Shown one piece after another: positions 44,480 to 53,969 of a DNA stretch of 64,000 bases (positions are counted from its first letter, which is position 1; each line of letters starts with the position of its first letter). Source of the stretch: Planctomycetota bacterium. GTDB lineage: Bacteria > Planctomycetota > Phycisphaerae > Phycisphaerales > SM1A02. Made by a program: the position numbers and the translations under genes. The notes under the pieces are model-generated. The model made no database searches. It saw only the letters and a program-made list of their open reading frames with translations, and was not told the origin of the DNA. The stretch lies in NCBI GenBank assembly GCA_021414025.1, contig JAIOPG010000002.1, forward strand, positions 434,001 to 498,000, in the 5' to 3' direction.

Positions 44480-45811
44480 CTACTTCGCGATGCGTTTCAG
44501 TACGATCGCCGTGCGGTCATCCGCAGCGGGCGCCGCAGAGGTCCAGTCCATGAGCGATTCGTTGATCAACTGCAGGATTTCCTCGGGCGTGCGGTCGCGG
44601 TGCTTGCGGACAAGGTCCTCCACGGGCTTCTGCTGGTATTGCTCGCCGTTGGGGCCTTCGGACTCGTAGTAGCCGTCGGTCAGGGCGATCAGGATGTCGC
44701 CCACATGCATGGTGATGACCGTGGTTTCTGAGCTCGTGTCGTCGATCATCACGCCCAGCGGTGCGTTGTCGGTGGGCAGGGTGATGAAGTCATCCTCGCG
44801 CCTCCGGTAGTGAATGATGGGGCCCTGGCCCGCGGCGTAGCTTTCCACCACGCCGTTGTGAAGCGAGATGCGGGCGTACCAGGCCGTGACGAACCGACCC
44901 ATGGGCAGGTCCTGGCACAATTGGCGGTTGGCCTCCTCGGCGATGCGCCGGACGCCCTGCTTCAGGCGGAGCCCGATGCGGAGCATGCCTCGCACCTGCA
45001 TGGCCGACAGAGCGGATCCGATGCCGTGGCCGGTGGCGTCCGCGACGAGCAGCACAACCTCGTCGGGTGATTCACTGGGCTCCACGATCGTCTTTTGGAC
45101 GAGGGGAATGACGTCGAACGCATCGCCTCCGCATTGCTCGGCGGGAATGCCCGAAGCGGCGACCTGCCAATCCTTCATGGGCGGCAGCGCGCTGGGGAAT
45201 GAACTTTGTTGAATGGAGCGGGCGGCCTGCAAATCCCGCTCCATGCGCTCGCGGGCGACACGGTCTTCCATGAGGCGGCCGCGGCGGATGGCCACCGCCG
45301 CCTGGGCGGAAAGTCCCAGCGCGATTTCCTGGTCCTGCTCCGTGAACGAGCCATGCCGGCTGTTGAGGACCTGGGCCACCCCGACGAGTCCGCCTTCGTG
45401 ATCGATCAGTGGAATGGCGAGAATGTTGCGCGTACGGAACCCGGTGACCTTGTCGATCTCCTGGTTGAAGCGGGGGTCCTTGTAGGCATCGGGAATGTGA
45501 ACGAGTTTCAGTTCCTGCGCGGCGGCCCCGGCGATGCCGCGGTTGGCCGGAATCCGGATGATGCCGGGGCCCGCCTGGTCGATGCCGTGAGCGACCTGGG
45601 TGAAGAGTTGGTTGTTTTTGGGGTCGTACTCAAAGACGGTGGCGCGCTCGGCGTTGAGAAGGTCCCGCAGGGCGTCGATCACCGTCGAGAGCACATCGGC
45701 CAGCTCGCTGGTTCCCGCCAGACGCCGCGAAACCAGCAGCAACTTGGCGATGACCTCCAGGGAGACATTGCGAAGTTCATGTTGCTCGATGGGGTCGATG
45801 GGGGTCTGCAT
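44480..45811 (-). CDS. GAF-domain PP2C/SpoIIE-type serine phosphatase
   Basis: A 443-residue cytoplasmic protein. A GAF domain is at about 20-180 (LLNAERATVFEYDPKNNQLFTQVA, TRNILAIPLIDHEGGLVGVAQVLN), a linker helix (ERDLQAARSIQQSSFPSALPP) and the SpoIIE phosphatase (about 215-440) with GGDAFDVI and VADATGHGIGSALSAM metal-binding Asp residues and LTDGYYE. Such RsbU-like proteins usually control anti-sigma antagonist switches, but no STAS or kinase gene is nearby. It is convergent with the cyclase. Confidence 0.88.
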   Translation of the reverse strand: MQTPIDPIEQHELRNVSLEVIAKLLLVSRRLAGTSELADVLSTVIDALRDLLNAERATVFEYDPKNNQLFTQVAHGIDQAGPGIIRIPANRGIAGAAAQELKLVHIPDAYKDPRFNQEIDKVTGFRTRNILAIPLIDHEGGLVGVAQVLNSRHGSFTEQDQEIALGLSAQAAVAIRRGRLMEDRVARERMERDLQAARSIQQSSFPSALPPMKDWQVAASGIPAEQCGGDAFDVIPLVQKTIVEPSESPDEVVLLVADATGHGIGSALSAMQVRGMLRIGLRLKQGVRRIAEEANRQLCQDLPMGRFVTAWYARISLHNGVVESYAAGQGPIIHYRRREDDFITLPTDNAPLGVMIDDTSSETTVITMHVGDILIALTDGYYESEGPNGEQYQQKPVEDLVRKHRDRTPEEILQLINESLMDWTSAAPAADDRTAIVLKRIAK

Positions 45812-45891
45812 GAGGAATCACAGAAAGGTCGGGTCAGCCATACCAGAAGCGAGGGCGGTGATCGGGTCGGGGCTCATTCTAAACAGGAGCG

Positions 45892-47250
<1,359 letters not shown>

Positions 47251-48189
47251 TCAGGCCTCGTGCTTGGGCTCCTCGCCCCGCAGCACGGCGACCAGGTCGC
47301 GAACCACCCAGCTCATGTTCCGCACAGCGGTGCGAGTTCGGCTGGCCAGATGGGGCGCCAGTCGCGCGTTTGCCAGCCCAAGAAGCGGCGAGGTTGGAAG
47401 AAAGGGCTCGGGATCGTGAACATCCAGCATGCACTTCGCCCGGGGATGCGCCTTGAGGAACTCGGCCAGGGCCGCGTGATCGACGACCCGGCCCCGACTC
47501 GTGTTGATGAACGTCGCGTCCGGCTTCATCCGTCGGATCCGGCCCTGGTTGATGAAGCCCCGGTTGCTCTCCCGTCCGTCGACGTGGATGGAGAGCACGT
47601 CGCTGTCGGCGAACAACTCCTCCACAGAAACCGACCGGGCGCCGAATCGACGCGCGGCATCGATCTCGATCAAGTCGTGGTAGATCACGGTGCAGCCCAT
47701 GGCATGGAGCACGCGCGCCAAGCGGCTTCCAATTCGCCCGAGGCCCAGAATGCCCACGGTCATTTCGTCGAGCTGGCGAGCGCCGGTGCATTCATCACGC
47801 AGCGCTTCCCAGTGCTTCGAGTCGACCGGTGCGTCCAGAAAAATCCTGGGCCGAACCGAGTCCAGCATCAAGGCGAGGACATATTCAACCACGGCCTGCG
47901 TGTTGGCGTCAGGCGTGTGAACCACGCGGACGCCGCGTGCCTTGCAGGCTGCCAGGTCGATGTGATCCAGGCCGACCCCGGCCCGGGCAATCACCTTCAA
48001 CTCGGGCAACCGGCTGAGGATGTGCTGGTCGATCCGGGTCGCGGTCCGAATGGCAAGCCCCTGTGCACGCGCGCAATTCCCCTTGAATTCATGGCTTTCT
48101 GGAGAGCCCTCGACAACCTGGCAGTGCTGGGCCAGCCAATGCGCGGGCTCGCTTGCCAAGGACTCGGTGATAATAACTGTGGGCTTCAT
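47251..48189 (-). CDS. D-isomer-specific 2-hydroxyacid dehydrogenase (SerA-like)
   Basis: A 312-residue NAD-dependent dehydrogenase. Motifs: VIARAGVGLDHIDL, the Rossmann loop VGILGLGRIGSRLARVL, NTSRGRVVDHAAL (Arg), DVHDPEPF and APHLASRT (catalytic His). It matches the catalytic half of phosphoglycerate dehydrogenase without the C-terminal ACT domain. The substrate (3-phosphoglycerate, glyoxylate or another) cannot be read from sequence. It lies 61 nt after eno on the same strand order (upstream of it in transcription). Confidence 0.85.
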   Translation of the reverse strand: MKPTVIITESLASEPAHWLAQHCQVVEGSPESHEFKGNCARAQGLAIRTATRIDQHILSRLPELKVIARAGVGLDHIDLAACKARGVRVVHTPDANTQAVVEYVLALMLDSVRPRIFLDAPVDSKHWEALRDECTGARQLDEMTVGILGLGRIGSRLARVLHAMGCTVIYHDLIEIDAARRFGARSVSVEELFADSDVLSIHVDGRESNRGFINQGRIRRMKPDATFINTSRGRVVDHAALAEFLKAHPRAKCMLDVHDPEPFLPTSPLLGLANARLAPHLASRTRTAVRNMSWVVRDLVAVLRGEEPKHEA

Positions 48190-48242
48190 AAAGTCGGCTC
48201 AATTCGATAAACAAATTTCTTGACGATAACTAAGGGAATTAT

Positions 48243-48270
48243 TTGACAATGCAATTGCAGAGGCGATAGT
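48243..48270 (+). promoter_or_regulatory. Near-consensus sigma-70 promoter of the subtilase gene
   Basis: TTGACA (48243-48248), a 16-nt spacer, GATAGT (48265-48270). Predicted start near 48277, giving a leader of about 40 nt that contains AAAGGA (48304-48309). Confidence 0.65.
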
Positions 48271-48318
48271 ACGGGCTTGAAAGTCTTGGTTTCGACTCGT
48301 GGTAAAGGAACGTGTGTT

Positions 48319-49947
48319 TTGAAGGTTACCCAGCGCATCGTTACGTTGGTCTCTTTGATTCTCGCGACGGGCAGTCTGGCCGCCGACGATACGGGCTATG
48401 GCTCCGTCGTGTCCGGAACCGGCGCGGGCTCCAAGGACACTCCTGCAAGCGACAACAGCGGCGGCTACGACGCGCTGCTCCTGCGGCTCGGCGCGGCGAC
48501 CCCGACGGGAACCGGCGTCGGCATGTGTCAGGTTGAGGCCTCGGCTGATGGAACCGGCATCGCCAGCGCACCCGATCTGACCTCAAGCGAATTCGCCGGC
48601 AAGAGCGTCTCCATCGTCAACACCAGCACCGTCAGCTGGCACAGCACGACCGTCGCCAGCTGGCTCTACGGCCTCAACACCAGCATGGCCAAGGGTGTCG
48701 GAAAGGCCTGGGTCCACAATTTGAACAACTGGCTTCCCGAGAAGTTGAAGGTCGGCGATGCGTTGATGAATCCGCCGGCCGTGGCGCCGTCCACGTCGCG
48801 TGTCTACAACAATTCATGGATCGGCTCTTACGGTGGGGGCAATGACGCCTACGATCGCGAGGCGATCCGACGCTTTGACTATCTGATGTATCGCGACGGC
48901 ATCCTGGCGGTCAGCGGCGAAAACAACGGCACCGGCAGCGCGCGCTATCCCATGATGGGGGACACGTTCAATGGTCTCTCGGTTGGTCGGCTGGATCTAC
49001 AGCACTCCGCGGGCCTCACGGGTTCCCTGAGCGACACTCCGGGACGAATGAAACCGGAGATCATCGCGCCCGGCGCCTACACGAGCTTCTGCACGCCGGT
49101 GGTCGGAGCCGCGGCGGCCCTGCTGTTCCAGCAGGTTCAAGCTGCCGGTTCGCTGGCCACGGGTCTGGCGGTGATGCCCAAAGCGCAATTGGTGAAGGCG
49201 GCTCTCCTGGCGGGAGCAACGCGTGACTCGAGCTGGGACAACCATGCTCCACAAAGCGGCACTCAGCGGGGCATCACGACGCTTCCGCTAGATCCGATTC
49301 GCGGCGCCGGCGGCCTCAATGTCGATTTTTCAAACCGGATTCTGGGCGAATACCGCAACGACGGCGCAACGGTGGCGGTCAACGCCGAACGCAGCAGCCC
49401 CAACGGATTCGGCAGCTTCACGATGAGCGCCTTGCAGCATCGATACTGGCGCATCCGCGTGACTCGCTTCACCCCGACGCTTGATTTCGTCGTGACCTGG
49501 CCCCGGGTCGTGGCGGGCAATTTCAATTCCTACACCTACGCGAACCTCGACCTTCGGGTGTATCGCGGCATCTACGACGCAGCCGTGCTGCTTCCGCTTG
49601 AGGGGAACGCCGGCGTCAAGAGCTTTGGAAGCGGCAACGTCACCAGCTCGTCCACCGTCAACAACATCGAAGTCATCCACATGAAGGACCTGCAGCAGGG
49701 CGAGTATGTCGTGGATCTCTCGCGGATCGACAACGGCTCGACCTCGGTCCAGGTCTCCGCGGCGTGGCGCGTGGATCCGATCGGTTTTGGCCTCGACGGC
49801 GATCTGGACGGCAGCGGGCTTGTCGACGGCGGCGATATTGGGCAGGTCCTGCTGAACATGGATAGCGACGATCCCGCCGGTGACGCCGACCTGAGCGGCT
49901 GGGTCGACTTCGGCGACGTGGGCTGGGTCCTGTTGAATTTCGATTGA
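48319..49947 (+). CDS. Divergent subtilisin-like (S8) peptidase with dockerin-like C-terminus
   Basis: A 542-residue secreted protein. TTG 48319, with AAAGGA 9 nt upstream, gives a good signal peptide (KVTQRIVTLVSLILATGSLAA). Subtilase landmarks are weak but ordered: SWHSTTVASWLYG (His about 108), YNNSWIGSYG, LAVSGENNGTGS (oxyanion Asn) and TSFCTPVVGAAAALLF (Ser about 256). At the catalytic Asp position the sequence is GMCQVEASADG, so Glu 73 replaces Asp. After a beta-rich domain (about 350-490) come two EF-hand-like repeats, DLDGSGLVDGGD and DADLSGWVDFGD, as in planctomycete dockerin tails. It is either an unusual protease or an inactive binding protein. Confidence 0.72.
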   Translation: MKVTQRIVTLVSLILATGSLAADDTGYGSVVSGTGAGSKDTPASDNSGGYDALLLRLGAATPTGTGVGMCQVEASADGTGIASAPDLTSSEFAGKSVSIVNTSTVSWHSTTVASWLYGLNTSMAKGVGKAWVHNLNNWLPEKLKVGDALMNPPAVAPSTSRVYNNSWIGSYGGGNDAYDREAIRRFDYLMYRDGILAVSGENNGTGSARYPMMGDTFNGLSVGRLDLQHSAGLTGSLSDTPGRMKPEIIAPGAYTSFCTPVVGAAAALLFQQVQAAGSLATGLAVMPKAQLVKAALLAGATRDSSWDNHAPQSGTQRGITTLPLDPIRGAGGLNVDFSNRILGEYRNDGATVAVNAERSSPNGFGSFTMSALQHRYWRIRVTRFTPTLDFVVTWPRVVAGNFNSYTYANLDLRVYRGIYDAAVLLPLEGNAGVKSFGSGNVTSSSTVNNIEVIHMKDLQQGEYVVDLSRIDNGSTSVQVSAAWRVDPIGFGLDGDLDGSGLVDGGDIGQVLLNMDSDDPAGDADLSGWVDFGDVGWVLLNFD

Positions 49948-49972
49948 GGTTTCGCGGCCGTACACTGGCCGG

Positions 49973-51766
49973 GTGAGCCGAACGGCCTGGCAAAGGGCGC
50001 AATTTCTATTCCTGACCGTGGTGTTCGCCGCGTGCCTGCTTTGGCCGCTGTGGTTGGTGCTGCGCGGAGCGTTCCGGACGGTGGATGGATCGTCCTGGAC
50101 CCTCTGGCATGTGCTGGAAGTCTTCCGGGATCCCGCAACCCGCGGCGGATTGCTCAACGCGCTGTCAATCGCGTGCTGCGTCACGCTGGGAACGCTGCTG
50201 CTGGCGACGCCGCTGGCCCTGGTCTCCGCGCGACTCTCCTTTCCGGGAAAGGGACTTCTCAATGGATTGCTGCTGATTCCGCTGGTGCTGCCTCCGTTCG
50301 TCGGCGCGATCGGACTGCGCCATCTTCTGGGTCGTGAGGGGGCGTTGAACGCATTGCTGGGCTCGCTCGGGCTCGTCACCGAAGGCATTGACTTCACCGG
50401 GCGCGGCGGCTTCTGGGCCATTGTGCTGCTGGAGACCCTGGCGCTCTATCCGATCGTCTATCTGAACCTGACTGCGGCCCTGGCCAATCTCGACCCGGCC
50501 CTCGATGAGGCCGCGAGCAACCTTGGCGCCGGCGCCTGGACCCGGTTTCGGCGCGTCACCCTGCCGCTGGTGCGGCCCGGCGTCTTCGCCGGTGCGGTGA
50601 TCGTCCTCATCTGGAGCTTCACCGAGCTGGGCACGCCGCTGATGTTCGAATATCGCAACGTCACCAGCGTGCAGATCTTCGACGGACTCAAGGACATGGA
50701 GGCGAGCCGGCGGCCATTCGCGCTGGTGGCGGTGATGCTGACGGTGGCGCTGGGGCTCTACCTCGCGGGGAAAATGGCAATGGGCGGCAAAACGCTGGCA
50801 ATGGAGGTCAAGGCGGGCGTGCGCCGCGTGGAGCGAAGGACGGACGGGCGCGGAACGGTCGCGTGCTGGCTGCTCATGGGTGGAGTGATCGCGATCGCGG
50901 GGCTTCCCCACGTCGGAACCATCCTCGCCAGCCTCGCGCCTCCGGGACAGTGGTATGGAACCATCCTTCCGTCGGCGTACACGCTGGAGGGCTGGTCGAG
51001 CGCCATGTCGCATCCGCTGGCGGTCTCAAGCATTCGCAACAGCCTGATCCTTTCGATCGGCGCCACCGCGGCGGCGCTGGCGGTTGGATTGATTGCGGCA
51101 CGGCTGATCGTGCGCGGCACCATCCGGGGGCGGGGCTGGATCGACGCGCTGGTCATGCTTCCGCTTGCAGTGCCCGGTCTGGTGATGGCCTTCGGATTCA
51201 TCGCCATGAGCCTGGAGTGGCCCTTCGGCGGAGTCATGCCGGGGTCGCTCGAAGCCGTCGTGGGATGGCTTCCTGAGACATGGGGGACGTGGATTCGCAG
51301 CGCTCCGCTGCGGCCGCTGGCCGATTTGCTTGGGGCCGATCCCAATCCTTTCCCGCTGCTGGCCGTGGCCTATGCCGTTCGGCGCATGCCCTACACCGCA
51401 CGAAGCGCCGTTGCCGGATTGCAGCAGACCAGCGTTTCGCTCGAGGAGGCGGCCCAGGGCATGGGCGCAGGGCGCTTCCGCACCATGCGCAAGATCGTGG
51501 TGCCGCTGGTGGCGGCCAACCTGGTCGCGGGCGCCTTGCTCGCCTTCAGCTTCTCCATGCTCGAAGTGAGCGACAGCCTGGTGCTGGCCCAGCGCGAGCG
51601 TGACTTCCCGATCACGAAGGCCATCTACATGCTGTACGACCGGCTGGGCGACGGAGAGACGATCGCCAGCGCGATGGGCGTCTGGGCGATGGCGCTGCTG
51701 GCGGTGACACTGCTATGGGCCAGCGCCATGGTGGGCAAGAAAATGGGCGCCTTGTTCCGGGCCTGA
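49973..51766 (+). CDS. ABC transporter permease, fused double unit (FbpB-like)
   Basis: A 597-residue inner-membrane protein made of two permease domains in tandem. Each carries an EAA coupling loop: EAASNLGAGAWTRFRRVTLPLVRPG (about 178) and EAAQGMGAGRFRTMRKIVVPLV (about 490). Family members with this fused layout import Fe(III), thiamine or phosphonates. No ATPase or solute-binding gene adjoins it, so the substrate is unknown. TACACT (49961-49966) is 6 nt before GTG 49973. Confidence 0.82.
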   Translation: MSRTAWQRAQFLFLTVVFAACLLWPLWLVLRGAFRTVDGSSWTLWHVLEVFRDPATRGGLLNALSIACCVTLGTLLLATPLALVSARLSFPGKGLLNGLLLIPLVLPPFVGAIGLRHLLGREGALNALLGSLGLVTEGIDFTGRGGFWAIVLLETLALYPIVYLNLTAALANLDPALDEAASNLGAGAWTRFRRVTLPLVRPGVFAGAVIVLIWSFTELGTPLMFEYRNVTSVQIFDGLKDMEASRRPFALVAVMLTVALGLYLAGKMAMGGKTLAMEVKAGVRRVERRTDGRGTVACWLLMGGVIAIAGLPHVGTILASLAPPGQWYGTILPSAYTLEGWSSAMSHPLAVSSIRNSLILSIGATAAALAVGLIAARLIVRGTIRGRGWIDALVMLPLAVPGLVMAFGFIAMSLEWPFGGVMPGSLEAVVGWLPETWGTWIRSAPLRPLADLLGADPNPFPLLAVAYAVRRMPYTARSAVAGLQQTSVSLEEAAQGMGAGRFRTMRKIVVPLVAANLVAGALLAFSFSMLEVSDSLVLAQRERDFPITKAIYMLYDRLGDGETIASAMGVWAMALLAVTLLWASAMVGKKMGALFRA

Positions 51767-51888
51767 CCGCTCGAGCGGCGCTTCCGCCCGGCGCGTTCAA
51801 GGCTTTGCATCGGCGCCGAAACCCGCGGTGATTTTCAGGGCAAACGCACGGGGACCCCGGTCCATTTCCTGTCTATACTCGCCGCTCC

Positions 51889-53178
51889 ATGCCGTACACG
51901 CTTTCGCCCGATGAGACCTTCGGCCTCGACGTCGAGAACACCGACTACCTCAAGGACCATGTGCAGTCCCCCGACCGGTGGATCCTGAATTTCGGGCCGG
52001 CCCATCCCGCGACGCACACCACGCTCCGGGTGGTCCTTGAGTTGGACGGCGAGCGCGTGGCCAGGGTGACCCCGCACATCGGCTACCTGCACTCCGGCTT
52101 CGAGAAGCTGGGGGAGCACCACGACTGGAACCAGTACGTCTGCACGGTGAGCCGCATGGATTACTCCAGTCCGATCGTGAACGACATCGCCTGGCACAAT
52201 GCGGTCGAGAAGTTGCTCGGCATCGACGTCAATCCGCGCTGCAAGGTGATCCGGACGATCATGGGGGAGCTGGGCCGGATCCAGAGCCACCTGCTGTGCG
52301 CCGGAGCCGCGGCCCTGGATCTTGGGGCGTTCACGGGCTTCCTGTATGGCTTCAACGAGCGCGAATTCATCTATGACATCGTGGAATACGTGAGCGGCCA
52401 GCGCTACCACCCGGACTGGACGCGGGTGGGCGGGGCGTGGCGCGACCTGCCCGACGACGAGGTCTTCAAGCGCATGGTGAAGCAGTTCATCCGCGAGCGC
52501 ATGTCCAAGGCCCTGGCCGATCTGGAGTCGCTGCTGAATCGCAACCGGATTTTCCGCGACCGCCTCGAGGGCGTGGGGACGATCTCGGCGGAGGACGCGA
52601 TCGCCTGGAGCCTGACCGGACCGGTGGCGCGGGCCAGCGGTGTGCGCCGCGACGTGCGCAAGAACGAACCCTATCTCTGCTTTGAGAACAATTGGGACGG
52701 CGAGGGCGCCGAGGCGGTCAAGTTCAGCACCGCTATCGCGACGGCCGGCGATTGCTTCGCCCGCTACCTGATTCGCATGGAGGAGATGAAGCAGAGCATC
52801 GCCATCATCGAGCAGTTGATCGACCGCATTCCGCCGGGCTCGATCAATGTGGGAGCCGACTCCAAGACCATGATCCCCGAGAAGGGGGATGTGTACGGAA
52901 GCATCGAGGGCACCATCCAACTTTTCGAGCTGGTCATGCACAACCGCGGCTGGGACGTGCCGCTGGGCGAGAGCTATTCCTGCGTCGAGAGCCCCAACGG
53001 CGAGCTGGGCTTCTTCGTCGTGGGCGGCGGCGGCAAGTACCCCTGGCGAGCCCGATGCCGGCCGCCCTGCTTCATCAATTACCAGAGCTTTCCGAAACTG
53101 CTGGAAGGTCACCAGCTTGCCGACGTCGTCGCGGTGATCGGAAGCCTCAACATCATCGCCGCGGAACTGGACCGCTAG
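51889..53178 (+). CDS. nuoD: NADH-quinone oxidoreductase subunit D (complex I)
   Basis: A 429-residue peripheral subunit near the quinone site. Motifs: NFGPAHPATHTTLRVVLELDGE, PHIGYLHSGFEKLGE, CTVSRMDYSSP, IRTIMGELGRIQSHLL, SGVRRDVRKNEPY and the C-terminal LADVVAVIGSLNIIAAELDR. Full length. TATACT (51874-51879) is 9 nt before the ATG. nuoE follows after 9 nt. Confidence 0.95.
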   Translation: MPYTLSPDETFGLDVENTDYLKDHVQSPDRWILNFGPAHPATHTTLRVVLELDGERVARVTPHIGYLHSGFEKLGEHHDWNQYVCTVSRMDYSSPIVNDIAWHNAVEKLLGIDVNPRCKVIRTIMGELGRIQSHLLCAGAAALDLGAFTGFLYGFNEREFIYDIVEYVSGQRYHPDWTRVGGAWRDLPDDEVFKRMVKQFIRERMSKALADLESLLNRNRIFRDRLEGVGTISAEDAIAWSLTGPVARASGVRRDVRKNEPYLCFENNWDGEGAEAVKFSTAIATAGDCFARYLIRMEEMKQSIAIIEQLIDRIPPGSINVGADSKTMIPEKGDVYGSIEGTIQLFELVMHNRGWDVPLGESYSCVESPNGELGFFVVGGGGKYPWRARCRPPCFINYQSFPKLLEGHQLADVVAVIGSLNIIAAELDR

Positions 53179-53187
53179 GAGCCGACC

Positions 53188-53739
53188 ATGGCCTGGATCG
53201 CCAAACCTTCCTCCACCGCGAAAATCGAGCGACGCGCCGCGCCCTATCTCACCGCCGAGATGAAGGCGGAGTGGGAGAAGAACCTGCTGCCGCGCTACGC
53301 CACCAAGCACGGCGCCTTGATGCCCATCCTGCACGAGGTGCAGCACGCCCACCGCCACGTGCCCTACCAGGCCATGATCGAGATCGCGCAGTTCCTCGGA
53401 CTCAAGCCGGCCGACGTGCTGGACACGGTGAGTTTCTACGAGGAGTTCCACACCGAGCCCGTCGGCGAATGCGTGATCGGGATCTGCCAGAGCATCGCCT
53501 GCGAGATGTGCGGACACAAGGCGATCCTGGACCATGTGCGCAAGCGCCTCAGCCTGGAGCCGCACGAGACCAGCGACGACGGCAAATTCACGCTGCTCGC
53601 CCTGGAGTGCCTCGGCAGCTGCGACACGGCGCCGGCCGCGCTCTTCAACGACAAGCTCCATGAGAATCTCACCATCGATGGCGTCGACCGCCTGATCGAC
53701 GAAGCCAAAAAGTCTGCGCCGCGGAGCGGACACGCATGA
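53188..53739 (+). CDS. nuoE: NADH-quinone oxidoreductase subunit E, [2Fe-2S]
   Basis: A 183-residue thioredoxin-like subunit of the NADH-oxidising module. Cluster ligands are in GICQSIACEMCG (C-x4-C) and LECLGSCDTAP (C-x3-C). N-terminal helices (LMPILHEVQHAHRHVPY, IAQFLGLKPADVLDTVSFYEEF) are typical. The stop overlaps the 77-residue ORF by ATGA. Confidence 0.94.
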   Translation: MAWIAKPSSTAKIERRAAPYLTAEMKAEWEKNLLPRYATKHGALMPILHEVQHAHRHVPYQAMIEIAQFLGLKPADVLDTVSFYEEFHTEPVGECVIGICQSIACEMCGHKAILDHVRKRLSLEPHETSDDGKFTLLALECLGSCDTAPAALFNDKLHENLTIDGVDRLIDEAKKSAPRSGHA

Positions 53740-53969
53740 GCCGCCGCATCGGCGTCATGCGCAGCCTCGGGCAGGCGGTCGGCATCGTCGTGAACGCCAT
53801 CCGCGCGCCGGTGAAGGGCGACCGCACCGTCGAGGTGGATCGTCGCTTTCAATCCCAGCAGCAGGGCGATGTCACGCTGCGCCGGACCGTGATCGACGAG
53901 ATCGTCTGGAAGGACCCGGAGACGGGCGCGGGCGCGCCCGCGGACTCTCCGCGAAGCCGGACCGCATGA
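53736..53969 (+). CDS. Small protein of unknown function between nuoE and nuoF
   Basis: A 77-residue basic protein (MSRRIGVMRSLGQAVGIV ... VDRRFQSQQQGDVTLRRTVIDEIVWK). ATGA overlaps join it to nuoE upstream and nuoF downstream, which strongly supports translation within the operon. It has no cysteine and no membrane helix and I recognise no family. It could be an accessory or assembly factor of the NADH module; that is inference. Confidence 0.65.
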   Translation: MSRRIGVMRSLGQAVGIVVNAIRAPVKGDRTVEVDRRFQSQQQGDVTLRRTVIDEIVWKDPETGAGAPADSPRSRTA

